Of a stretch of DNA of 28,660 bases, positions 1-7,386 are shown piece after piece. The DNA lies in IMG/VR virus record IMGVR_UViG_3300031566_000282, positions 1-28,660 of that record; one strand, written 5' to 3'. Under the pieces are notes generated by a model. That model worked only from the letters and a program-made list of their open reading frames with translations, was not told the DNA's origin and searched no databases. The DNA is from a virus. The position numbers and the translations under genes were made by a program. Within the stretch, counting starts at the first letter, position 1; the number at the start of each line of letters is the position of its first letter.

Positions 1-867
1 GCATAGGTGGCCACTTATCGGATCTGTGCCGTGGTGGCTATAGGCAAATTTGTCGTCGTAGGTTATAAGCCCTCCGGCGGTTGATCCTTTTGTATAGGTG
101 TATCGGTTTTCGTCAACTTTTAAGTATTGGTCGCTTAGGAATTTTTCAATAACTTCATGGATGTTATAAGACCTGCAAAAGGCACCAATTAGCCCGCGTT
201 TTTCTTCCGGATCTTGTTGCTTTCCTACTTTAGATTTTATTTCTTCAAATTCTTGTTTATTTGACGGCCAAAGGCTCGAATCCGTCCAGTCCGCGTAACG
301 ATTAAGAAATTCGTCAGCATCAATTGGTAGGCCGGTTTGCGTTCTATAATAGTACTCCTGATCCTTTGGTGTGGACGGCCAAAACATCAACCTGTTTATT
401 TCGAAAGTTGTATTATCGAAGTACTCGATGCCAAGATCGTCGGCCAAAAGGCGACTAATTGCCTGGTATTCGTCGCCAGTTACTTCTCTGGACAAAGGCA
501 AAACCAGCCTGAAACGCGGGTTTTCGTCGCTGTGTTTGTGGGTTGCGTGCACTATTGCCGCGTTATCAAAAATAAGAGTGTACAGATCCCAGAAATCCAG
601 AGGGGCAAAATCAAGGTCTAAAGTTATTAATTGCCTGTGTACCACGTTTTTAGGGTTTCTTCGCCCGTTTCTTAAATAGCCTCCCACATAGCCCCCGACG
701 TCTTTTATTTTTAATTGATCCTCTTTGGACGCGCTTAAAAATTCCTTTAAGGTTTCCTGTGTATGTGTGGTTTTGGAAAGCTTATCACAAAGATTTTCCC
801 ATGTGATCTGCTTATTTTTCCAAATCGTAGATTTTACACCGTGTCCGGTTGCTATGTCAATTTGCAT
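1..867 (-). CDS. VapE-type phage primase-helicase, N-terminal part (cut by window edge)
   Basis: The reading frame is open from the ATG at 867 to the left edge, giving 289 residues without a stop. It has the N-terminal region seen in virulence-associated protein E (VapE) phage proteins of Bacteroidota: GGYLRNGRR at about residues 61-69, then RQLITLDLDFA with the acidic DxD pair, RFRLVLPLSR, and NRLMFWP. This order resembles an archaeo-eukaryotic primase-polymerase-like domain; a superfamily-3-type helicase domain would lie beyond the window. By family knowledge such proteins prime and unwind DNA at phage replication forks. An in-frame TAA lies upstream with no other ATG between, which supports this start. 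The gene follows dam on the same strand and has its own promoter-like sequence at 988-1018, giving a leader of about 115 bases. The family call is firm; the division of activities is inferred. Confidence 0.85.
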   Translation of the reverse strand, partial: MQIDIATGHGVKSTIWKNKQITWENLCDKLSKTTHTQETLKEFLSASKEDQLKIKDVGGYVGGYLRNGRRNPKNVVHRQLITLDLDFAPLDFWDLYTLIFDNAAIVHATHKHSDENPRFRLVLPLSREVTGDEYQAISRLLADDLGIEYFDNTTFEINRLMFWPSTPKDQEYYYRTQTGLPIDADEFLNRYADWTDSSLWPSNKQEFEEIKSKVGKQQDPEEKRGLIGAFCRSYNIHEVIEKFLSDQYLKVDENRYTYTKGSTAGGLITYDDKFAYSHHGTDPISGHLC

Positions 868-987
868 GCTGCTATGTTTTAAATTAAAAATCGGAACTGT
901 CCAAAGCCCACTAAGGCACCGCCAAGCGCCCTTTTTTCTTTGAAAGTCCCGATCTTAAATTTCTTTCAGGCGGTTTTTAGCGAATAG

Positions 988-1018
988 CAAAGATAATAAA
1001 ACTTTGCATTTATCCTAA
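988..1018 (-). promoter_or_regulatory. Promoter for the primase-helicase gene
   Basis: Read on the minus strand, a TATCTTTG -7 box (988-995) lies 19 bases from a TTAG -33 box (1015-1018). The Bacteroidota consensus is TTTG, 19 bases, TAnnTTTG, so only one -33 base differs. It overlaps the 3' end of dam. Confidence 0.55.
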
Positions 1019-1696
1019 TAATGTATATAACTTTTCTACTGCTTTTTTTAAATGTCCTCCGCTGTTTAATTCTTTGTGCCACACACACACAAAATCCTCC
1101 GGGGCGGTATACCCACTTATAAAAATTTCGTGACCCTCTTTCTTTTTATCTCTACACCACTGCCAAAAATGATTATGATCTATGTTATGTTTATAGCCTG
1201 TTGTATTTTGGTATGGTGGATCACAATACACTATACTATTTTCAGGCATTTGCATTTCGTAATAGTGCCCACACGTAAATATGATGCCTTTTAAATTTGG
1301 GGCCTGCTTAGTCGTATTCCTGAAAGCCTCTGAAACGTGGCTACGTGTTGTCTTCTTTGATCTGCAATAGCCTCCGAAAAATTTAGCCCCGAAACTCAGG
1401 TTAAAACCAATGTACCCTATATACCAGTTTTCATATAACTGTGGAAAGTGCTGCACGGCTTTGTATTCCAGTTCGTCAACTTCTGTCGGCGGGTTAAAAT
1501 GATCGCTTTGCATTTCTTTTAAAAGCTCTATTAAATAATGATTTATGTCATTACCTATTCTTTTACCAGCCACTTTGTCGATCAGGTTTGCACCACCGAC
1601 AAAAGGCTCTACGTACCACTGATCAAGTTTTCTATCGGCCAATATTATAGGTAAGATGTGTTTGGCTATTCTGTTTTTCGATCCTAAATATCTCAT
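1010..1696 (-). CDS. dam: Orphan DNA adenine methyltransferase (Dam/D12 class)
   Basis: This 228-residue protein has the D12 class N6-adenine methyltransferase pattern: RYLGSKNRIA at the N-terminus, the AdoMet-binding FVGGAN at residues 32-37, and the catalytic DPPY at 159-162 followed by QNTTGY. It should transfer a methyl group from AdoMet to adenine; GATC is the usual Dam target, but specificity is not provable here. No restriction endonuclease is beside it, so it is an orphan enzyme, probably protecting phage DNA from host restriction or marking replication timing. It is somewhat shorter than E. coli Dam (about 278 residues). A strong hairpin ends about 18 bases before the start codon, between polymerase and dam, so expression may depend on readthrough or a promoter I could not identify. 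Confidence 0.9.
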   Translation of the reverse strand: MRYLGSKNRIAKHILPIILADRKLDQWYVEPFVGGANLIDKVAGKRIGNDINHYLIELLKEMQSDHFNPPTEVDELEYKAVQHFPQLYENWYIGYIGFNLSFGAKFFGGYCRSKKTTRSHVSEAFRNTTKQAPNLKGIIFTCGHYYEMQMPENSIVYCDPPYQNTTGYKHNIDHNHFWQWCRDKKKEGHEIFISGYTAPEDFVCVWHKELNSGGHLKKAVEKLYTLLG

Positions 1697-1713
1697 TTAT
1701 CCTATTTTTTTTT

Positions 1714-1736
1714 TAAAAAGCCCGTCTTTCCGGGCT
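1714..1736 (-). terminator. Hairpin terminator or attenuator just upstream of dam
   Basis: On the minus strand AGCCCG (1736-1731) pairs with CGGGCT (1724-1719) across a 6-base loop and runs into five T. It ends about 18 bases before the dam start codon, so it would end polymerase transcripts or limit dam expression. A run of A follows the T tract; on the plus strand that run is a poly-T lying before the hairpin, so plus-strand function is unlikely. Confidence 0.65.
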
Positions 1737-1943
1737 GTCAACCGCTTAGAAAATTTTAAATCTAACTGGGGCGGTTTACAACCAAACTTTTAAATGCCTT
1801 AAAGTACCTAAAATGTAATTAAAACTACATTTTTAAAGCAAAGAAATTAAGTTGTAACTGTTTTATATAACTCCGAACCGCTTAGTTTTACCAATGGAGC
1901 GTTTTAGATACTGAAACGCCCTAAACGTCGTCGAGTTGTAAAC

Positions 1944-1969
1944 AAGCCGGGAGTCGAACCCGTGCCCGC
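1944..1969 (-). other. tRNA T-arm-like fragment directly after the polymerase stop codon
   Basis: On the minus strand this stretch reads CGGG, TTCGACT, CCCG: a 4-bp stem with a canonical T-loop sequence, followed by what could be a short acceptor strand. No matching D-arm, anticodon arm or 5' acceptor strand lies in the preceding 80 bases, which are polymerase coding sequence, so this is not a complete tRNA. Such pieces occur as attP cores of phages that integrate into tRNA genes, or as remnants. No integrase is visible in the window. Confidence 0.4.
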
Positions 1970-3931
1970 TTATTTTCTGTAATACTTACTTACAAACCCA
2001 TCCGCGCCTAAAGGCAAACCTAAAGCCCAAAGCGGCGGGGTTGACATTATTTCTATTAATTTGTTCAATTCATATTTAGCCGTTTTATCAGGCACTTCCG
2101 CCACTATTTCATCATGCACGTGTATAGCCATTTTAGAGCCGAACCGACTGTATTCGAGCATTGCGGCGGCTAACAAGTCCCTTGCAATAGCCTGGGTAAC
2201 GTTCTCCGCTAATTTGCCACCATAAGTTTCAATCCAAGTCCATTGTTTTGAGGTTTGATCCTGACCTTTATATTTCAAGCTTTGCTGTCCAAAACGGTTC
2301 GTAGTGAATGAAGGTTCTTTATAGAAAAGTTCGCGGCCTGAAGGAAGCCCGATCCTTATATAGTCGCCGTCGTAAATGAATTTTATAACGCCCGCCTTAA
2401 AACCTGTCCCTTTGTTCCTTAATGCCGCTTTTGCGTTGTTTTCTAAAGCCCTCCAAAATTGCACGATCCGAGGGTTCGCCGCCCTCCAAGCTTGCACGAT
2501 CTGATCCATTTCGTCAAAACTTAACCCCATTTTTTCACCGCCCATCAGGGTTAATGCCCCGGTCGATCCCCCATACCCTAAAGCAAGCTCCGCGATCTTA
2601 CCCTTTTGCCGTAAGGGTGAATCTTTACTAATATTTTCTATAGGCACGTTAAACATGGCAGCCGCCGAAGCTTCATAAATTTTACCGTGGGTTTTAAAAA
2701 TTTCAAGCCTCCATGTTTCGCCAGCCAGCCATGAAAGTACCCGCGCCTCAATTGAAGAAAAGTCAGCAACTGCGAAAGTGTAATTTTCAGGCGCTATAAA
2801 AGCCGTTCTGATTAGCTGAGACATAATAGAAGGGAGATCGTCGTAAATTAACTGCAAGGTTTCATAGTCACAATTTTTAAAATAGTCGCGTGTTTGATCT
2901 AAATCTGGTAAATGGTTTTGTGGTAGGTTTTGCAACTGTACCAACCTTCCAGACCAGCGCCCAGTCCTACCCGCGCCGTAAAACTGAAACAAACCATGTG
3001 ATCTGTTTGATTCTAAAACGCTGTTAACCATTGCATTATATTTCTTTATACTGGTTTTGCCCAGCTCTTTACGGAGGTTTAGGACGTCCGAAACAACTCC
3101 GGCACCTTGCTTGTCTATTAGTGGCTGTATTGTTTCTTTTGAAAGACTTTGTATATTTTCGCCTGTTTCAATGAATAACCAGTTTTTAAGCCGCGCCAGG
3201 CTGTTCGGATTATCCAAACCTGTTAATTTTTTTGATCCTGCTATTAGTTTTCTGGTGTGTTGTGTGTTTATGTCAATTATATTATCAACCATTTCGATGT
3301 CTATTAAAACACCACGATCATTAATTTCCTGATCCATTTGATAGTACTGCCTTTCTTCAGTAGGCAGTGGGTACACTGATAAAAGCCGATCAATTTCGCT
3401 CTCCGCTTTTACGTCGTTTATGCAATATTCTTTGAACAGTTGCCACTTGTCAGTGTCATGTTCGGGTAAGTTTCGCAGCCGTCCACCGTTTGTTTTGGTA
3501 GGTTTGCAAGGCTTTGCAAAGTAGTTTATTAAAATTGTCCCGGTGTCCAGTTTTGCGTTTTCTCCTAAATCCAAAACTTTGGAAATGTCTTCGAGTTTCA
3601 AAGGTAAACCACAATAGGCCGCCTTAATCATCGAACAGTGCCAGCGGTCGATCGTTGTGAAAAGTCCCACCCTATTAAAGGCAAGCCTCTCAAAATTTGC
3701 GTTGTGGGCGTGTAGCTCGTAGTCCGGGTTTTTAAAAATTTCTAAAAAGCGGAGGTAATTTTCGTTCACTATAGTTGGATCAGAAAGGTCTACGATTTGA
3801 ACGGGTTGATCGTCTATTGCGAAAGCAATTAACATAATTTCAAAGCTATCGTCTTTTATGTATCTGTAGGCACCCGCTTTTCTTATGTCTACTTCGCTGT
3901 AAGTTTCTATGTCTATATGTAATTTTGGCAT
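1970..3931 (-). CDS. Family A DNA polymerase with 3'-5' exonuclease domain
   Basis: This 653-residue phage-type DNA polymerase I homologue should copy the phage genome. The proofreading domain shows Exo I DIET (D7, E9), Exo II around HNANFE (residues 76-81) and Exo III YCINDVKAE (D173). The polymerase domain shows motif A DFSSIEAR (390-397), motif B RQKGKIAELALGYGG (441-455) and motif C HDE (606-608), all intact. The length suits phage enzymes that lack the 5' nuclease domain of bacterial Pol I. It follows the DUF2815 gene by 53 bases in the same leftward operon as DUF2800 and the XRE gene, a replication module common in temperate phages. The stop codon abuts the tRNA-like fragment. The start ATG gives the exonuclease motif at the very N-terminus, as in relatives. 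Confidence 0.95.
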   Translation of the reverse strand: MPKLHIDIETYSEVDIRKAGAYRYIKDDSFEIMLIAFAIDDQPVQIVDLSDPTIVNENYLRFLEIFKNPDYELHAHNANFERLAFNRVGLFTTIDRWHCSMIKAAYCGLPLKLEDISKVLDLGENAKLDTGTILINYFAKPCKPTKTNGGRLRNLPEHDTDKWQLFKEYCINDVKAESEIDRLLSVYPLPTEERQYYQMDQEINDRGVLIDIEMVDNIIDINTQHTRKLIAGSKKLTGLDNPNSLARLKNWLFIETGENIQSLSKETIQPLIDKQGAGVVSDVLNLRKELGKTSIKKYNAMVNSVLESNRSHGLFQFYGAGRTGRWSGRLVQLQNLPQNHLPDLDQTRDYFKNCDYETLQLIYDDLPSIMSQLIRTAFIAPENYTFAVADFSSIEARVLSWLAGETWRLEIFKTHGKIYEASAAAMFNVPIENISKDSPLRQKGKIAELALGYGGSTGALTLMGGEKMGLSFDEMDQIVQAWRAANPRIVQFWRALENNAKAALRNKGTGFKAGVIKFIYDGDYIRIGLPSGRELFYKEPSFTTNRFGQQSLKYKGQDQTSKQWTWIETYGGKLAENVTQAIARDLLAAAMLEYSRFGSKMAIHVHDEIVAEVPDKTAKYELNKLIEIMSTPPLWALGLPLGADGFVSKYYRK

Positions 3932-3984
3932 GTTTTAAGTGGGTTTTAAGAGTAGGCCGCAATTATACGGCCTACTGAATTAAT

Positions 3985-4521
3985 TTATAATAAGTCGTCT
4001 ACTTCCACACCGAAGTCTTCAGCCGCACTTGCCCCGCCGCCTAACTTTTCGCCGTCCTCCACTTTCAGGATGTTGCCTAAACCAGCTGCAACGCCTTTCG
4101 ATCCTTTTGAATAAGGATAAAGTGTGAATGAAACGCAACCATAACAGCCGCTATAAAATTCCTCGGGGCCTAATCTAATGCCTTCTGTATCAATCACTTG
4201 TGGCTGCATCTTACTTTTTGCATTTAAATAATAATGCCCCTCGTAAGCTGGATCGTCCGGGCGTTCTATGTCACCATCTCTTAACAACTCGTGTGTAAAA
4301 GTTGCGGGGATCTTACCTCCCCAGCTTGCTTTGCCTGCCTCTTTTGCCAGTTGTAATTTTGCCTTAATGTCAGCCAAGGTTTTCTTTGCTGTTTTAGGGA
4401 TCAAAATTGAAACTGAGTACTTTTTATCTTCACTGCCCTCCATTGAGTCCGGCTCAAAAACATGTGAATAAGAAAATCGTACAAGTTCGCCCCTGTTCGT
4501 AATTACTTTCAAATCGTCCAT
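3985..4521 (-). CDS. DUF2815 family single-stranded DNA-binding protein
   Basis: This 178-residue protein matches the DUF2815 pattern, an OB-fold-like ssDNA-binding family found beside DUF2800 and family A polymerase in phages. Recognisable parts are the N-terminal GELVRFSYSHVFEPDSM, the SILIPKTAKKTLADI strand-helix, PAYEGHYYLNAKS and the GCYGCVSFTLYPYS strand. The C-terminus is acidic and hydrophobic (FGVEVDDLL), like the protein-interaction tail of SSB proteins. It likely coats unwound DNA and contacts the polymerase or helicase. It starts 4 bases after the DUF2800 stop, indicating co-translation. The family call is strong; the biochemical role comes from family knowledge. Confidence 0.85.
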   Translation of the reverse strand: MDDLKVITNRGELVRFSYSHVFEPDSMEGSEDKKYSVSILIPKTAKKTLADIKAKLQLAKEAGKASWGGKIPATFTHELLRDGDIERPDDPAYEGHYYLNAKSKMQPQVIDTEGIRLGPEEFYSGCYGCVSFTLYPYSKGSKGVAAGLGNILKVEDGEKLGGGASAAEDFGVEVDDLL

Positions 4522-4525
4522 AACG

Positions 4526-5683
4526 TTATATATTAAATTCGTTTTTAGCGTTGTCTAAACCGCCCAACGCTTGGCGGGGATCGCTGTTCTCCACAAGTGT
4601 GGGTTTACCAGCGGGTTTTATTATAAAGTTAGACAAAATTTTGTCAAAATCCTTCTGTAGGAGTTTCTCAATGTCGCCTATACCCTTTAATTTTATGTTC
4701 AAAATTTGTTCATCCGTAAAGCCCTGTTCTTTGAGTACTTTAATAGCGTCGTCTTCAAAATTCCACTTTCGCATACTTCGACCCTCGACCAATTTAAAAC
4801 CGGGCCAATTTTTACCTGCCAAAGCTTCTTTTAAGATGTGATCGGCAACGGCTTTGATCCAGTCTGCGATCCTTGCCGTTTGCCTGTAAACATCTATTAT
4901 TTGCCCATCTGTAAGCAGGTGGGGGCTTTTAAATTCGTGCTGTGCAACTTTAAGGTTAACAGAGGCGAGTGTTGAACATACGGCTTTTACCGGGCAAAAT
5001 TTACACCAGTCGCCTGCCTTTTGCAGGCCTTTGCCCTCGAAAGCCTCCAGAGCTTTGGGTACCAAAATTTTGTCCGCCCAAAGTTTAAGATCATCCACGG
5101 GTGTTTTCCACATTGAAAAATGGTTTAGCCTTGGTTGAATTATACAAAGCTCCACGGTGTGTACATCGTAGGCAAACTCAAAAGCGTCCAAGGCACCCAG
5201 CGCGTAAAGTTTCAATTGATCATTATCTTTAGAGTCAACTGTCACACCCTTACCGTACTTCAGGTCAATTACTTTCATAGTGCCGTCTGCTATAATTATA
5301 GCATCGCAGCTACCAAAACCCTCTTTTATGTATTTGGTAAGATCAACTTTTTCTTCCAATATAAGAACAGCCCCGGGATCTTGCACTTTAGCGGCTGCAA
5401 ATTCTTCAAGTATAAAGGACATGTACTTTTCGACCTCCGCGGGCATTTCAGACGAGTACAAGGGATCGGCTTGTATAGCTTTTAAATGTTTGGTATAAGT
5501 CGCTTTTGTCATCCTGTTAAGCGACCAGCTCAAAACAAGCTCTGCAAGTTGGTGGGCCAAGGTGCCCTCCCGCGCGTAATCCGATCCGGCATCTTCTACC
5601 TGTTCGGCCAAACGTGCAGAAGGTGTACAGTTGATCCACCTGTGGGCGCTTGACGCGCTTAATATAGCGTGTGCCCTGCCCAT
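4526..5683 (-). CDS. DUF2800 family, PD-(D/E)XK nuclease-like protein with cysteine cluster
   Basis: This 385-residue protein belongs to DUF2800, related to RecB/AddB-type and Cas4-like exonucleases. It has REGTLAHQLAE (H44), FGSCDAI (D127), the DLK core of the PD-(D/E)XK motif at residues 140-142, QLKLYALGAL, and a C-terminal CKFCPVKAVC cluster (C227, C230, C236) that may, with a fourth ligand, hold an iron-sulfur cluster. By family knowledge it processes DNA ends during phage recombination or replication. It overlaps the stop of the repeat-protein gene by one base and is followed closely by DUF2815, so the genes form one transcription unit. Catalytic acid and lysine are both present, so activity is plausible. 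The start, MGRAHAILSAS, is typical of the family. Confidence 0.85.
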   Translation of the reverse strand: MGRAHAILSASSAHRWINCTPSARLAEQVEDAGSDYAREGTLAHQLAELVLSWSLNRMTKATYTKHLKAIQADPLYSSEMPAEVEKYMSFILEEFAAAKVQDPGAVLILEEKVDLTKYIKEGFGSCDAIIIADGTMKVIDLKYGKGVTVDSKDNDQLKLYALGALDAFEFAYDVHTVELCIIQPRLNHFSMWKTPVDDLKLWADKILVPKALEAFEGKGLQKAGDWCKFCPVKAVCSTLASVNLKVAQHEFKSPHLLTDGQIIDVYRQTARIADWIKAVADHILKEALAGKNWPGFKLVEGRSMRKWNFEDDAIKVLKEQGFTDEQILNIKLKGIGDIEKLLQKDFDKILSNFIIKPAGKPTLVENSDPRQALGGLDNAKNEFNI

Positions 5684-6180
5684 TATAATTCAATTACAAA
5701 GTTATAAAACCCTTCGTATTTGGCCGGATCTAATTTGCTGACATTTTCAGCGCCTAGCCTGTCCAGTTCTGCTTTCATTTTATCCCGTTTATTTTGATCC
5801 CCGGCGCGGGCTTTAACTTGCGTTTTTAGTTCTTCAAGTGTTACTCCCGCGTCGGTCTCCGCCTTCTGGGTTTCTACCTTTGGGGTTTCTACCTTCTGGG
5901 TTTCTACCTTTGGGGTTTCTACCTTCTGGGTTTCATCCTTCTGGGTTTCATCCTTCTGGGTTTCATCCTTCTGGGGCCACGCCTTCTGGGTCCCCGCCTT
6001 CTGGGTTTCTACCTTCTGGGTTTCATCCTTCTGGGTCCCCGCCTTCTGGGTTTCTACCTTTGGGGTCTTCATTCTTTTTGCAGTTTCGCAAGTTTCGCCT
6101 GCCAAAGTTTCAGCGAAGGCAGACAAAGCACGCATGTGCTTTTCATTGTCCAGGTCTAAATTTAATTTAATTTCTATCAT
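5683..6180 (-). CDS. Phage protein with 5-residue repeat linker and C-terminal helical domain
   Basis: The protein is 165 residues from the ATG at 6180, chosen because it overlaps the XRE stop by 14 bases and begins MIEIKLNLDLDNEKHMRAL; an upstream in-frame ATG would lie deep inside the XRE gene. Residues 1-38 form an N-terminal module, 39-108 are fourteen copies of a TQKxE-like pentamer, and 109-165 (LEELKTQVKAR to LDPAKYEGFYNFVIEL) look like the small C-terminal domain of phage proteins often mislabelled rRNA biogenesis protein rrp5. Those usually sit beside DUF2800/DUF2815, as here. The repeat is highly charged and probably a flexible spacer. The function is unknown; a replication accessory or adaptor role is inferred from position. 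Confidence 0.75.
   Translation of the reverse strand: MIEIKLNLDLDNEKHMRALSAFAETLAGETCETAKRMKTPKVETQKAGTQKDETQKVETQKAGTQKAWPQKDETQKDETQKDETQKVETPKVETQKVETPKVETQKAETDAGVTLEELKTQVKARAGDQNKRDKMKAELDRLGAENVSKLDPAKYEGFYNFVIEL
5857..6066 (-). repeat. Tandem repeat, 15-bp unit, about 14 copies, in frame
   Basis: Fourteen consecutive 15-bp units encode variants of TQKxE (TQKDE, TQKVE, TPKVE, TQKAG and others). The units differ by a few bases, mainly at the fourth and fifth codons. Copy number could change by slippage without breaking the frame, because each unit is five codons. Confidence 0.95.
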
Positions 6181-6385
6181 TATATTTAATTTTAAAGATT
6201 TCATGTATACTGCACTCAAAGGCCTCCGCCAATTTTAAGGCGGTAGAAGTTTTCAAGTCCGCACCGTTTTCAATTTTGCCGATGGTTACCCTCGAAATCC
6301 CGAGGACTTTGGCCAATTTCTGCTGGGTAATGTCCAGCCGCCCCCGGTGTTCTTTAATCCTGTTATCCAATTTAATTGTTTTCAT
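6167..6385 (-). CDS. XRE-family HTH regulator
   Basis: This 72-residue single-domain protein has the Cro/C1-type helix-turn-helix at about residues 16-41 (LDITQQKLAKVLGISRVTIG, then KIENG), followed by SIHEIFKIK at the end. Such proteins bind operator DNA as dimers. It is the first gene of the leftward replication operon, with a perfect Bacteroidota promoter at 6403-6433, so it probably controls its own operon. Its small size, lack of a cleavage/dimerisation domain and position ahead of replication genes fit a Cro-like or copy-control regulator better than a full CI-type repressor. Confidence 0.85.
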   Translation of the reverse strand: MKTIKLDNRIKEHRGRLDITQQKLAKVLGISRVTIGKIENGADLKTSTALKLAEAFECSIHEIFKIKYNDRN

Positions 6386-6402
6386 TTCTTTACATTTTGA
6401 TG

Positions 6403-6433
6403 CAAAGTTAATACATTTTGCTAATAAAGCAAA
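6403..6433 (-). promoter_or_regulatory. Promoter of the replication operon
   Basis: On the minus strand TTTG (6433-6430), exactly 19 bases, then TAACTTTG (6410-6403) match the Bacteroidota consensus perfectly. It lies at the 3' end of the cytosine methyltransferase gene and its start site would fall about 13 bases before the XRE ATG at 6385. Confidence 0.8.
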
Positions 6434-7386
6434 TCATTTATTAACATTTGATCAAAAATGTGTTTTATAACGTCAATAGTCCAACCGTTACCAAGCATTT
6501 TATACCGTTGCGTATTACTTACATAATTTGTATAGTTATCTGGTACTGTTTGGAGACGTTCACATTCTACAGGGGTTAATTTTCTGTATCCGTTTTTATA
6601 AATAAATTTCGGGGCGTGCGACGCAGTAATAGCATAAGTCTTTTTAGCTTCTTTAAAAAGCGGTCTCCCTAATTCAGAAACACCAAATTTTATAAAATCT
6701 CCTTGGTAGGGCCTGATCCCGTCTTCATTAATTGTAATGCCTTTCACTCTTTTGTTTATCTTATTTAATTCAAATGCTAATTGCCTCCTGTGTTTTTCAA
6801 AGTAGCTTTTTAAATTACCTCCCTTCCAGTAACCCGCATCAATACAAAAACTCTTGTCTCTATCCACAATACCTTCTTCGATAATATCCGCCAAATGTAT
6901 TTTTTTATCTTCAGGGTGTTCGATCTCTTTTATGTTTGTCCAATAAAGACGATTCCTGTTTTGCGCTGAAACCAGGGCACTGTTTATTTCGATTGGTTCA
7001 ACCCCTAAATACTGGCTAATTATGTTTTGATACTCTTTTTTCATTTTCACATTTTCGAGTAGAAAGTATTTAGCTTCACACTCCTTTAGTAATCGAACAA
7101 ATTCAAAAAATAGTTTGCTCCGGGGATCTTCAAAATTTAATTGTTTACCGGCAAAGCTGAAACCCTGACACGGGCTGCCTCCTATAAGCAGGTGGATTTT
7201 TGGTAAGTCCCGGCCTTTTACTTTTGTCACATCTCCTAACTGCTTAGTATTAGGATAATTGGCCTGCGTAACAGTGACCGCGTGTTTATCGATCTCACTT
7301 GCAAAATAATTATCATACCTTGCGCCGGACTTATTCAAAGCTATTTGCCCGCAACTCATGCCGTCGAATAGACTTAGTACATTCAT
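6421..7386 (-). CDS. Orphan DNA cytosine-5 methyltransferase
   Basis: This 321-residue C5-cytosine methyltransferase shows motif I LFDGMSCGQIAL (residues 6-17), motif IV GSPCQGFS with catalytic C73, motif VI ENV (111-113), motif VIII QNRNRLYW (142-149), a variable target-recognition region, motif IX LTPVECERLQ and motif X YKMLGNGWTIDVI. All core motifs are intact. It methylates cytosine in an unknown recognition sequence; no cognate restriction enzyme is nearby, so protection of phage DNA or gene control are the likely roles. It overlaps the preceding HTH gene by ATGA, indicating translational coupling, a layout that recalls controller-methyltransferase pairs of restriction-modification systems. 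The replication promoter overlaps its end. Confidence 0.93.
   Translation of the reverse strand: MNVLSLFDGMSCGQIALNKSGARYDNYFASEIDKHAVTVTQANYPNTKQLGDVTKVKGRDLPKIHLLIGGSPCQGFSFAGKQLNFEDPRSKLFFEFVRLLKECEAKYFLLENVKMKKEYQNIISQYLGVEPIEINSALVSAQNRNRLYWTNIKEIEHPEDKKIHLADIIEEGIVDRDKSFCIDAGYWKGGNLKSYFEKHRRQLAFELNKINKRVKGITINEDGIRPYQGDFIKFGVSELGRPLFKEAKKTYAITASHAPKFIYKNGYRKLTPVECERLQTVPDNYTNYVSNTQRYKMLGNGWTIDVIKHIFDQMLINDLLY

Larger units (their letters stand above)
1697..1969. other. Structured 273-bp intergenic gap between polymerase and dam
   Basis: No gene is seen here. The gap holds the terminator hairpin at 1714-1736; the inverted pair GTTTACAAC (1774-1782) and GTTGTAAAC (1935-1943); a second inverted pair AAATGTA/TACATTT (about 1811-1832); a hairpin GCGTTT/AAACGC (1899-1919); two copies of AACCGCTTAG (1740-1749 and 1876-1885); and the tRNA T-arm-like piece at 1944-1969. 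The density of dyads is unusual. It could be a control region, a small structured RNA or a recombination site. Confidence 0.5.

Noticed and set aside
337-943. Plus-strand open frames opposite the primase-helicase
   Set aside because: The minus-strand frame is continuous to the edge and carries clear family motifs; the plus-strand frames are short, overlap each other and lack features.
1900-2040. Complete tRNA gene on the minus strand
   Set aside because: Only a T-arm-like stem-loop is present; the needed 5' acceptor strand, D-arm and anticodon arm are missing from the preceding coding sequence.
5838-6170. Plus-strand frame of Pro-Ser-Gly-Phe repeats
   Set aside because: It is the opposite-strand reading of the 15-bp tandem repeat; any such repeat stays open in several frames. 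The minus-strand frame fits the operon, overlaps and family.
1010-7386. Restriction-modification system
   Set aside because: Two methyltransferases are present but no restriction endonuclease or specificity subunit is found near either; the DUF2800 protein is a replication or recombination nuclease, not an R subunit.
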